The notes beneath the pieces were generated by a model. The model did not search any database and was not told where the DNA came from. It saw nothing but the letters and a program-made list of their open reading frames with translations. Of a stretch of DNA of 48,403 nt, positions 27,729 to 35,269 are shown one piece after another. Positions within the stretch are counted from its first letter, which is position 1; each line of letters starts with the position of its first letter. The stretch lies in NCBI GenBank assembly GCA_003252455.1, contig QKED01000054.1:1-48403 (forward strand), written 5' to 3'. Made by a program: the position numbers and the translations under genes. The stretch is from Gammaproteobacteria bacterium (lineage in GTDB: Bacteria > Pseudomonadota > Gammaproteobacteria > Thiohalomonadales > Thiohalomonadaceae).

Positions 27729-27736
27729 CCCCCACC

Positions 27737-28279
27737 ATGCCGCACTACAGCATCAGCCGACTGGCCCGGCAATTCGGCCTCTCACGCAGCACCCTGCTCT
27801 ACTACGACCGCATCGGCCTGCTCACCCCGAGCCTGCGCGATGGCAACAACTACCGCGTCTACAGCGAGGCGGATCGGGCTCGTATGGCCAAGATCGACCT
27901 CTACCGCACCACCGGCCTCCCCCTGGACACCATCCGCCAACTGCTCGACCAGGAGCCGGACCAACTCCAACAGCTACTGGAGCAGCGCCTCGACGCCATC
28001 GGTCAGGAGATGCAGGCCCTGCGCGAACAACAACAGGTGATCCAGCAGCTCCTCACCCTGCCGCGCCCACCCACCCCGGCCATGGGGGTCGACAAGGCGC
28101 AGTGGGTGGCCATGCTGCGCGCAGCGGGCCTCGACGAGGCGGGTATGGCGCGCTGGCACCGCACCTTCGAGCGCACCGCGCCCGAGGCGCACCAGGCCTT
28201 CATGGAGTCACTGGGCATCGCCGCCGAGGCGATCGGCGCGATCCGCGCCGCCTCACGCGACCCGGTGGGTGCGGATTGA
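27737..28279 (+). CDS. MerR family transcriptional regulator
   Basis: The 180-residue protein has an N-terminal winged helix-turn-helix of the MerR type (YSISRLARQFGLSRSTLLYYDRIGLL), a long dimerisation helix (about 75-105) and a C-terminal domain (about 117-172) that also occurs as the free small protein upstream. There is no cysteine pattern for metal binding, so a small-molecule or protein signal is likely. It should control a promoter with a long spacer, possibly the one at 27425-27455. Start ATG 27737 gives the family's usual beginning. Confidence 0.88.
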   Translation: MPHYSISRLARQFGLSRSTLLYYDRIGLLTPSLRDGNNYRVYSEADRARMAKIDLYRTTGLPLDTIRQLLDQEPDQLQQLLEQRLDAIGQEMQALREQQQVIQQLLTLPRPPTPAMGVDKAQWVAMLRAAGLDEAGMARWHRTFERTAPEAHQAFMESLGIAAEAIGAIRAASRDPVGAD

Positions 28280-28291
28280 TCGGGAGCCCGG

Positions 28292-28999
28292 TCAGAGGTG
28301 GTGCAGGCGACACTCCGCCCCCTCGCACACCAGCACCCAGGCCCCTTCACGGCGCCAATCGCCCAACACATAGCGGCGGATCCCCCCCTCCAGGTGCACG
28401 CCAGGGCGATGGGTGTGGCCATGGATCACCCACTGCGCGCCACTCGCCCGACAGTGCTCCAGCAGCGTCGCGCGATGCACATCCATGATCGCATAGGCCT
28501 TGGTCGAGACCTCCTCACGGCTCTTCTCGCGCAGCGAGCGGGCAAAGGCGATGCGCTCGGCGGGGGGCTTGGCGAGAAAGGCGTCGATCCAGGTGGGGTT
28601 ACGCAGCATCAGGCGCATCTGCTGGTAAGGGATGTCGTCACTCACCAGGGTGTCACCGTGCAGCAGCAGGGTGCGCCGCCCGGCCAGTTCGAGGGTGTGA
28701 CGCTCTGCCAGTAGCTGGCAACCGCTGCGCGCGGCAAAACCCGCACCGAGCAGAAAATCGCGATTGCCGTGCTGCACGTAGCAGCGACCACCCGCGGCGC
28801 TAAAGGCACGCAGCGCCGCCAGCACCGGGAGATACTCGGGGGGGATCAGGTCGTCACCGAGCCACAGCTCGAACAGGTCACCGAGGATGTAGAGTTCATC
28901 GCAGCGCCCCTGCTCATGGGCCAGCAGGTCGAGGAGGCGACGGGTGAGGTCCGGGCGTGCGGCCTGCAGGTGCAGGTCGGCGATAAAGAGTCTGCGCAT
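28292..28999 (-). CDS. lpxH: UDP-2,3-diacylglucosamine diphosphatase
   Basis: This calcineurin-like phosphoesterase of 235 residues catalyses the fourth step of lipid A synthesis, making lipid X at the inner-membrane surface. Metal-binding motifs are FIADLHL (about 5-11), LGDLFELW, HGNRD, LLHGDTL and HGHTHRP. ATG 28999 is chosen because the family begins MR-x-LFIADLHL; the upstream in-frame start adds residues without similarity. Confidence 0.94.
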   Translation of the reverse strand: MRRLFIADLHLQAARPDLTRRLLDLLAHEQGRCDELYILGDLFELWLGDDLIPPEYLPVLAALRAFSAAGGRCYVQHGNRDFLLGAGFAARSGCQLLAERHTLELAGRRTLLLHGDTLVSDDIPYQQMRLMLRNPTWIDAFLAKPPAERIAFARSLREKSREEVSTKAYAIMDVHRATLLEHCRASGAQWVIHGHTHRPGVHLEGGIRRYVLGDWRREGAWVLVCEGAECRLHHL

Positions 29000-29155
29000 G
29001 GGCTGGGTCGTCGTCGGGCGGATGGGGCCTACCATCCAGTGACGGTAGCGGCGGGGTGACCTCGCCAGGGCAGAGCGCCGAGGTCGGTCCCATCCTACCG
29101 ACTCGACACGACGCGGAAAAGGCTCGGTCGGCGTACCCGTGTTACTGTCACCCGC

Positions 29156-29644
29156 TCACGGGGCCGCACCGCCACGCACCGCAGCGAGGGCCTGATCGAT
29201 CGCCTCGTCCAGATAGCCGCCGAACATCTCCGGGGTGTTGATGCCGACGATCTTCTCCGCCACAGGACGCCCCTGCCCATCCACGAACACCAGGGTCGGC
29301 GTCACATAGCTGCGATAGCGGCGCTGCAGCAGGCTCGGCTCGATCGCCTCACCGTTGAAATCGCGGATCAGGTCGAAGCCATCCACCATCAGCTTACGCA
29401 TCAGCACCTTCTTCCCCTCATAATCGCCATGGCGCAGCATCGGCTTGAGGAACTCCTCCTCCACCTGATGGCAGTAGTGACAGCCGGTGGCAGAGAAGAA
29501 GAGCAGCACCGGGAGGCGCGCCGCCTCTGCCTCACGGGCCGTCTGCTGCAGGTCACCGACCTCGTCGAGCGCGACGTCGTCGGCACAGGCGCAGAGGGGC
29601 AGGAGAAAGAGCAGCAGGGAGAGGAGACGACGCAGGGGCGGCAT
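29156..29644 (-). CDS. Exported thioredoxin-like protein
   Basis: A signal peptide (hydrophobic about 7-18, LCACADD) is either cut by signal peptidase I after ACA or processed as a lipoprotein at a cysteine. The thioredoxin fold follows with the active site ATGCHYC (C55, C58) and the cis-proline VTPTLVF. This resembles SoxW/thioredoxin-fold proteins with a CxxC disulphide reductant role in the periplasm. TTG 29650 is an alternative start. The next gene upstream (29669-30112) also encodes an exported protein. Confidence 0.82.
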   Translation of the reverse strand: MPPLRRLLSLLLFLLPLCACADDVALDEVGDLQQTAREAEAARLPVLLFFSATGCHYCHQVEEEFLKPMLRHGDYEGKKVLMRKLMVDGFDLIRDFNGEAIEPSLLQRRYRSYVTPTLVFVDGQGRPVAEKIVGINTPEMFGGYLDEAIDQALAAVRGGAAP

Positions 29645-29668
29645 GGGCAACTCGACACTGAAGGGGGT

Positions 29669-30112
29669 TCAGGGCCTCATTATGCTGTCGGCGGGCGCCG
29701 ATTCCATTTGGGGTAAACCCTCAAGCGCGCGCCAGAGACGCACCTCCTGCCCCTGCCACTGACCGCTTTGCGCCTCCTTGATAAACTGTCGCACCACGAG
29801 AAAGTCGTCGTGCAGAGCCACGACCTGCCCACTATCCTCCCCCACATAGTCATGCAGGTGCACCGGATAGAGGCGGCCCTGTTCGTCTCGAAGCAGGGCG
29901 AGATCCGCTTCACCTCGGCGCAGACGGCCCAAGTAGGTAAGACACTCCAGGGTCAAGGTCTCATGCAGGGGACCGAACGCACCACGACCATCAAAATCCG
30001 GCGGTTGATCGGGCGCACGCGGTGGGTCTTCCAGCCGCCAGCACTCGGCCGTCGCGCTGGCGCACCAGACCAGTGACACGGCCATCAGCGCCAAGGCGCG
30101 CACGCCACTCAC
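29669..30112 (-). CDS. Exported protein with PilP-like domain
   Basis: A signal peptide with probable cleavage near ATA|EC leads into a short proline-rich stretch and a domain (about 53-135) that resembles type IV pilus assembly protein PilP: LTYLGRLRRGEADLALLRDEQG, YPVHLHDYVGEDSGQVVAL, then a hydrophobic strand. PilP normally sits in the pilMNOPQ operon and links inner membrane to secretin; here there are no pilus genes. The similarity is read by eye and is moderate. The start could be GTG 30112 or GTG 30103, the latter having a better GAGGTGAG upstream. Confidence 0.6.
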   Translation of the reverse strand: MSGVRALALMAVSLVWCASATAECWRLEDPPRAPDQPPDFDGRGAFGPLHETLTLECLTYLGRLRRGEADLALLRDEQGRLYPVHLHDYVGEDSGQVVALHDDFLVVRQFIKEAQSGQWQGQEVRLWRALEGLPQMESAPADSIMRP

Positions 30113-30113
30113 C

Positions 30114-30503
30114 TCACTTCAGCTCGCCACGCGAGGCCCGCAGTGCCTCGATGTTCGCCTCCCAATTCTTGCCGTCGAACGGGGTGACGGTCATCCCCGT
30201 CACCGTCCCCTCGTCGAGGCAGCGGGCGTTGACGCTGAATCCGTCCGGGTGCGAGCGCGGCACGTAGAACGACTTGATGCCACAGTGCCTGCAGAAGAGG
30301 TGCTTCGCCTCCCCCGTATCGAAGGTATAGGTGGTGAGTGCATCGCTCCCCTGGAGTAGCTTGAAGCGTGCGGCGGGGACGATGAGGTGCAGGATAGCGG
30401 TCTTGGAGCAGATGGAGCAGTTGCACTCCGTCACCTCCAGGTGCGCGGGCGCCTCTACCTCGTAACGCACCGCGCCGCAGTGGCAGCCTCCGGTGTGGAT
30501 CAT
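30114..30503 (-). CDS. GFA-family (CENP-V/GFA) zinc protein
   Basis: The 129-residue protein has the GFA cysteine set: CHCGAVRYEV (C7, C9), CNCSIC and FCRHCG, which bind two zinc ions in the glutathione-dependent formaldehyde-activating enzyme family. Most members have unknown activity and the name should not be taken as proof of formaldehyde chemistry. The 232 bp upstream hold no gene; there is an 8-bp hairpin (ATCAAGCC/GGCTTGAT, 30565-30583). Confidence 0.85.
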   Translation of the reverse strand: MIHTGGCHCGAVRYEVEAPAHLEVTECNCSICSKTAILHLIVPAARFKLLQGSDALTTYTFDTGEAKHLFCRHCGIKSFYVPRSHPDGFSVNARCLDEGTVTGMTVTPFDGKNWEANIEALRASRGELK

Positions 30504-30735
30504 GGTTCTCTCCTGGATGAGGATTGGGTTGGAGACTGCATGCTAAAGCGCCCTCACCCGGGGCATCAAGCCAACGGCTTGATCGGACCAACCCAGGGCC
30601 CGCACCGGGGGCACGGCAGACACCGTTGCTTGTCGCACCGAACCCGCGTTACAGCAGGCGACGGGGCGCCTTTTGGGTCCACAGGACGACGAGGTTCACC
30701 ACTCACCAGCAAGCCAGTCGAATCAGCCAGACGCC

Positions 30736-31956
30736 TCAGCCAATGCGCCGCACCAACTCCGGCAGCTCCCCACTCAACCCTAGCGCATGGCGCATCAGCT
30801 GCTGCTTCAGCGGCGCGACGCTGTCGGCGAGGTTGAGGCCGAGGTTGCGCAGCAGTCGTACGGGGGTCGCCTCACTCCCGAAGAGGCGCTTGAAGCCGTC
30901 CATGGCATACATCATGGAGAGGTTGTCGCCCTTGCGCCCGCGCTCGTAGCGACGCAGCAGGCGCAGTTCACCGAGATCGCCACGGGCGGCATGGGCCTCT
31001 TGCAGCAGGTCGGCGAGCAGGGCGACGTCGAGCACGCCGAGGTTGAGCCCCTGCCCGGCGAGGGGGTGGATGCTGTGGGCGGCGTTGCCGACCAGGGCGA
31101 GGCGCTCTTCGACGTAGTGGTCGGCGTGACGCAGAATGAGCGGGTAGCCGCCGCGCTCACCGCACGACGCCATGCGCCCGAGTTTGTCGCCGAAGGTGCG
31201 CTGCAGTGCATCGAGGAAGGGGGCCTCTGCGAGGGCCAAGAGCTCGACCGCGTGCCCCGGGCTGGTGGACCAGACGATGGCGGAGAGGTGCGCGTCGAAC
31301 AGCGGCAGAAACGCGAGCGGGCCATCGGGCAGAAAGCGCTGGTAGGCGGTCTCGGCGTGGGGGCGGGAGTGGCGCACCACGGCCACTACGGCGGTCTGCT
31401 GGTAGGCCCAACCATGGCTGACGATACCCGCCTGCTCGCGCACCCAGGAGTTGGAGCCATCGGCGGCCACCACCAGCGGGGCGTCTAGGGTGCGTCCCCC
31501 TTCGAGATGCAGGTGGGCGGCATCGGCGTCGCGATGGCACTCGATGCAGCGCGCCGGGGCGATCAGCTCGATGTTATCGAACGCGGCCATGCGTGCGTGC
31601 AGCGCACTCAGAATGACGCGGTTCTCCAGGATGTGGCCGAGGTCGGGCTCACCGATCTCGGTGGCGTTGAAGTGGATGGCGCCGCTGCCGGTGGCGTCCC
31701 ACACGTGCATCGCACGGTAGGGGGCGACGCGCCGCTCGACCATCCCCGGCCAGGCGCCGATGTTACGAAACACCCGTTCGGTGGCACGGGTAATGGCGCT
31801 GGTGCGATTGTCGATGGGCTCGCCCTGCCACGCACCCGGCACCCGCCCTTCGACCACCGCCACACGCAGGTTACTCTCACCGAGGGCACAGGCGAGGGTG
31901 GCGCCGACCATGCCGCCGCCGACGATCACCAAGTCATGGCTGTATGCTCGCTTCAT
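30736..31956 (-). CDS. FAD-dependent aromatic hydroxylase, UbiH/UbiF/UbiI (VisC) family
   Basis: The 406-residue flavoprotein has the FAD-binding GxGxxG (VIVGGGMVGATLACAL, about 10-25), the internal PLVVAADGSNSWVRE (DG motif) and LALVGNAAHSIHPLAGQGLNLG (GD/FAD-ribityl motif with GNAAH). Family members hydroxylate the ubiquinone ring (C1, C5 or C6 position); which one this gene serves cannot be told from sequence alone. ATG 31956 gives the family's normal N-terminus; ATG 32013 is further upstream but adds non-conserved residues. It is divergent from the cobalamin adenosyltransferase gene. Confidence 0.88.
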   Translation of the reverse strand: MKRAYSHDLVIVGGGMVGATLACALGESNLRVAVVEGRVPGAWQGEPIDNRTSAITRATERVFRNIGAWPGMVERRVAPYRAMHVWDATGSGAIHFNATEIGEPDLGHILENRVILSALHARMAAFDNIELIAPARCIECHRDADAAHLHLEGGRTLDAPLVVAADGSNSWVREQAGIVSHGWAYQQTAVVAVVRHSRPHAETAYQRFLPDGPLAFLPLFDAHLSAIVWSTSPGHAVELLALAEAPFLDALQRTFGDKLGRMASCGERGGYPLILRHADHYVEERLALVGNAAHSIHPLAGQGLNLGVLDVALLADLLQEAHAARGDLGELRLLRRYERGRKGDNLSMMYAMDGFKRLFGSEATPVRLLRNLGLNLADSVAPLKQQLMRHALGLSGELPELVRRIG

Positions 31957-32071
31957 GAGTGCTGCCCCGCGCTGGTTGAAATCTGGCCCATTTTGCCACG
32001 CCGTGCGCGACATTGCTGCATACGGCGGTTACCCTATGGGGAGCCCCAGATGCAGCCAGGAGACCCCACCC

Positions 32072-32629
32072 ATGGGCCACCGCCTCTCGAAGATCTACAC
32101 CCGTACCGGCGACCGTGGCGAGACCGGCCTCGGTGACGGCAGCCGCCTGCCCAAGGACAGCCCGCACATCGAGGCCATCGGCACGGTGGACGAGCTCAAC
32201 AGCCACCTCGGCATGGTCCTCGCGCACCCCATGCCGGAGTCGCTGAAGCGGGCGCTGCAGCACATCCAAAACGACCTCTTCGACCTCGGTAGTGACCTCT
32301 CGGTACCCGGACGCAAGCGCATGAGCGCGACGCACGTGGAGCGGCTGGAGGGGCTGATCGACGCCTTCAACGCCGACCTGCCCTACCTCAAGGAGTTCAT
32401 CCTCCCCAGTGGTGGCGCAGCGGCCTCCGCCTGCCACGTAGCGCGCACCGTCTGCCGACGTGCCGAGCGGCGGGTCATCAGCCTCGACCGCGAGAGACCG
32501 GTGAACGGCCAGGACATCGCCTACCTGAACCGTCTCTCCGACCTGCTCTTCGTCGCCGCGCGCGTGCTCGCCCGCTTCGAGAGTGGGGCCGAGACACTGT
32601 GGCAACCTGGGCTCTCCGACAAGGCGTGA
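32072..32629 (+). CDS. Cob(I)alamin adenosyltransferase (PduO type)
   Basis: The 185-residue protein has the ATP-binding start KIYTRTGDRGETGLGDGSR and the helical core of PduO-type enzymes (VDELNSHLG, CRRAERRV, YLNRLSDLLFVAAR). It transfers the adenosyl group from ATP to reduced cobalamin to give coenzyme B12. AGGAG lies 8 nt before ATG 32072. No other cobalamin genes are next to it. Confidence 0.93.
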   Translation: MGHRLSKIYTRTGDRGETGLGDGSRLPKDSPHIEAIGTVDELNSHLGMVLAHPMPESLKRALQHIQNDLFDLGSDLSVPGRKRMSATHVERLEGLIDAFNADLPYLKEFILPSGGAAASACHVARTVCRRAERRVISLDRERPVNGQDIAYLNRLSDLLFVAARVLARFESGAETLWQPGLSDKA

Positions 32630-32671
32630 ACGGGGGAGAAAAAAGTGTCTGTCAAGACTTGCGCAACGTTT

Positions 32672-32884
32672 TTTTGCACAATGCCAGACGGGATACACAC
32701 CGCCGTTTCACGGCTAGACGATCTCCCCTGCACGTGTCAACAGACATTCGTAATCCATTGATTTATAAAGACATCATCTAGGTGACGTTTTTTTGACCAA
32801 ACTAAACCCAGGCGCATGGGAATGCGGGTCGAGGCCCCCAGTCCCATCTTCACTCACAGAGTTATCCACAGGATGTGTGGAAAA
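32672..32884. promoter_or_regulatory. Cluster of DnaA-box-like sites upstream of the WYL gene
   Basis: TTATCCACA (32862-32870), identical to the strongest E. coli DnaA box, is followed after 5 bp by TGTGGAAAA (32876-32884), the reverse complement of TTTTCCACA. A third match to TTWTNCACA, TTTTGCACA, lies at 32672-32680. The segment between (about 32740-32800) is AT-rich relative to the neighbourhood. Confidence 0.5.
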
Positions 32885-32904
32885 GCGCCGCAACCCCTGA
32901 TGCC

Positions 32905-33885
32905 ATGCAGCAACTCGAACGCATCTACCAAATTCATCAACTTTTAAAGGTGAATCGCCGCGTCTCCATGCAGCGTCTGATGGAGGAGCTGGAGTCCTCG
33001 CGCGCAACGGTCAATCGCGACCTGGCACACATGCGCAACAGCCTCTTCGCCCCCATCGAATACGACAAGGACCGCAACGGCTACTACTACGACGCCAGCC
33101 AGGGCGACTACGAGCTACCGGGGATGTGGTTCAACGCCAGCGAACTCTACGCCCTGCTCGCCACCGAACAGTTGCTGGAAGGGGTGCAACCGGGCCTGCT
33201 CGCCGACCAGCTCGGCCCGCTGCGCGAGCGCATCACCGGCCTGCTGCAGCAGAGCGGACTCGACCCCGCCCGCGTCGGGCAGCGTATCCTACTGCGCACC
33301 GCCGCCCGGCGGCGCGTCGACAACGACCGCTTCGGCGTGGTGGCCGGGGCCCTGCTCGGCGACCAGCCACTGCAGATTCGCTATCAGGGGCGCGGGCGCG
33401 ACACCACCAGCGAGCGGTGCGTGCACCCCTACCGCCTGATCCACTATCGCGACAACTGGTACCTGGTGGCCTGGTGCGAACAGGCCCAGGCGCTGCGCAC
33501 CTTCGCCCTCGACCGCATCCGCACCGCCACGCCCCACCCCGGCCCCCTACACGCGTGCGACGACGCCACCCTGGCACAACACCTGGACAGCGGCTTCGGC
33601 ATCTTCGGTGGCGACGCCGGGGCCTGGGCCGAGCTGCGCTTCGACCCCCTCGCCGCACGCTGGGTGGCGGACGAGGAGTGGCACCCGGGGCAGCGTGGCG
33701 AGTGGCACGGTGACTACTACCACCTGCACCTCCCCTACGCCGACCCACGAGAGCTGTTGATGGATGTGCTGCGCCATGGGGCGCGCGTCGAGGTGCTCGC
33801 CCCCCCGGCCCTGCGTCAGGCGGTGGTCGCCGAGCTGCAGCGCGCCGCGACCCTCTACACCGAGGGCGACCATGCACCACGCTAA
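32905..33885 (+). CDS. WYL-domain transcriptional regulator
   Basis: The 326-residue protein has an N-terminal winged helix-turn-helix (about 1-55; RRVSMQRLMEELESSRATVNRDL), a WYL domain (about 130-215; HPYRLIHYRDNWYLVAWC) and a WCX C-terminal region. WYL domains bind nucleic acid or small ligands and often act in DNA-damage or stress control. I chose ATG 32905; GTG 32875 would extend it by 10 residues into the DnaA-box-like sequence. The HIRAN gene overlaps its 3' end by 14 bp. Confidence 0.88.
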   Translation: MQQLERIYQIHQLLKVNRRVSMQRLMEELESSRATVNRDLAHMRNSLFAPIEYDKDRNGYYYDASQGDYELPGMWFNASELYALLATEQLLEGVQPGLLADQLGPLRERITGLLQQSGLDPARVGQRILLRTAARRRVDNDRFGVVAGALLGDQPLQIRYQGRGRDTTSERCVHPYRLIHYRDNWYLVAWCEQAQALRTFALDRIRTATPHPGPLHACDDATLAQHLDSGFGIFGGDAGAWAELRFDPLAARWVADEEWHPGQRGEWHGDYYHLHLPYADPRELLMDVLRHGARVEVLAPPALRQAVVAELQRAATLYTEGDHAPR

Positions 33886-34246
33886 GCGCCGACTGCTGCG
33901 CGGTCTCTGCGGCCTACCGCTGGTCGGCCTCGCCACGGGTGCCGGGGCCTCGGCCCCGGTACGCCTGCAGCGTGCCCCGCTGGTGGCCCTCGACCTGACC
34001 CTAGCGGCCCAACTTCGCCCGGGGCAGGCACTGACGCTACGCCGTCGCCACGACCTACCGCACGACCCCCAAGCGGTGGAGCTCTACCACCAGGGGCAGC
34101 GCCTCGGCTCTCTCCCCCCGAGCCGCAACCACACCATCGCCCAACTGCTCGACGATGGGCAGCCGCTGCACGCCGAGGTGAGCCACATCGGCCCTGGGCC
34201 CGAGGCGTGGCAGCGCCTTGAAGTGACCCTCTACCTGTTGCGCTGA
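33872..34246 (+). CDS. Exported HIRAN-domain protein
   Basis: The 124-residue protein begins with a twin-arginine-like signal (KRRLLRG with a hydrophobic stretch, about 5-27). The HIRAN domain follows (about 44-115; RRRHDLPHDPQAVELY, LGSLPPSRNHTIAQLLDDG). HIRAN usually appears as a DNA-binding domain of helicase/ligase-like enzymes, so a possible exported form is unusual. It overlaps the WYL gene and is probably co-transcribed. Confidence 0.75.
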   Translation: MHHAKRRLLRGLCGLPLVGLATGAGASAPVRLQRAPLVALDLTLAAQLRPGQALTLRRRHDLPHDPQAVELYHQGQRLGSLPPSRNHTIAQLLDDGQPLHAEVSHIGPGPEAWQRLEVTLYLLR

Positions 34247-34478
34247 GGGGCATGGTCTAGCGGCACCCCCGCTGCGGTTTCCCGTCGCACTGCGAAGTGC
34301 CTCGGCTGCCCTTGAGAGGCCCGCTCATCACCCCTGAAATAATCCGAACAAGGGAGATTTCTTCCCTATAAATCAATCTCATACGGAAAATAAAAATTGG
34401 GACGGAGTCTGGGCAGAGGGCGACCGGCTGGAGTAGGATGGGCGCCACACGATGCGTCATCCAACAAGGAAGATCCCC

Positions 34479-35258
34479 ATGCCCGAGCACAACAACCTCG
34501 ATCAACGCCTCAGCGGCTACGCCCTCACAGCCGATGGTTATCTCGTCACCCGCGACAAACAGAACCACCACTGGGCGCGTTATGCCGCCGCCGCTGGCTC
34601 GGCCCTGGCCATGGTCGGACAGGCGGATGCCGCCATCCTCTACAGCGGCGCCAATCGCAACCTCACCATAGAGCGCAACTTCTCTGCCTCGACCGGCGGC
34701 TCCTTCGACGCCACCCGCACCATCATGTTCACCACGACCGCGGGTGTCGTGCCGATCGCGCGTATCCGCCTGTTCAACAACGCCTCCGGCAGCTTCGCCT
34801 CGGTCTCCAACCCGGGTCCGACGCCCTTCGTGCCGATCATCGCCACCCCGACCCTCGCCTCTACCGGGGAGCTGAAGCGCTTCTCCTGGGGACAGACCGT
34901 CGGGGCCGGGTTCGGCACCTACTCGGGCATGGCCCTGGGCGGTGCAGGCCTCTCCGCCGGTGCGAGCCACGTCAACGCCTGGACCCTGGGCGTCACCGGC
35001 TTCGCCGGTATCGGCAGCTTCCCGTTCCGCAACGGCTTTGGCTGGGTGCGTCTCAAGTTCGAGTCCGACCCCGGTCTCACCTCGGATGGGCGCATCAACC
35101 GCGTGACCGCCATCGATTGGGCCTTCGAGACCAACGGCACCATCCGTGTCGGCGAGGTACCCGAACCCGAGACCCCGGCCCTGGCACTCCTCGCCCTCGG
35201 TGCCGCCGGTGTCGGCGCCCTGCGTCGACGCAAGCGCCAGCTCAGCGCAGAGGCCTGA
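34479..35258 (+). CDS. PEP-CTERM sorting-signal protein
   Basis: The 259-residue protein has an N-terminal signal peptide with a long polar lead (hydrophobic about 34-49, cleavage near QADA), a beta-rich, serine/threonine/glycine-rich body, and a C-terminal VPEPETPALALLALGAAGVGALRRRKR-type tail. P228-E229-P230 begins the PEP-CTERM signal, followed by a transmembrane helix and a basic end. Exosortase is expected to cut this tail and the protein to be exported, often in biofilm/EPS systems. AAGGAAG precedes ATG 34479. The gene is 11 bp from the fusion gene downstream. No exosortase is in the window. Confidence 0.85.
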   Translation: MPEHNNLDQRLSGYALTADGYLVTRDKQNHHWARYAAAAGSALAMVGQADAAILYSGANRNLTIERNFSASTGGSFDATRTIMFTTTAGVVPIARIRLFNNASGSFASVSNPGPTPFVPIIATPTLASTGELKRFSWGQTVGAGFGTYSGMALGGAGLSAGASHVNAWTLGVTGFAGIGSFPFRNGFGWVRLKFESDPGLTSDGRINRVTAIDWAFETNGTIRVGEVPEPETPALALLALGAAGVGALRRRKRQLSAEA

Positions 35259-35269
35259 TCCCCCCTACC

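Noticed and set aside
32630-32904. Origin of replication at the DnaA-box cluster
   Set aside because: Only three boxes, no adjacent dnaA/dnaN/gidA-type genes and no unwinding-element repeats; kept only as a DnaA-site finding.
34261-34275. Sigma-54-like CGGCAC...CTGC upstream of the PEP-CTERM gene
   Set aside because: GG and GC spacing is right, but four of the conserved flanking bases differ and the site is 204 bp from the start codon, so it is too weak to list, although PEP-CTERM genes can be sigma-54-controlled elsewhere.
34397-35269. In-frame extension of the phosphatase-TPR-sulfotransferase gene to 34397
   Set aside because: It would overlap the PEP-CTERM gene entirely; its residues are Arg/Pro/His-rich and ATG 35270 begins at the conserved first strand.
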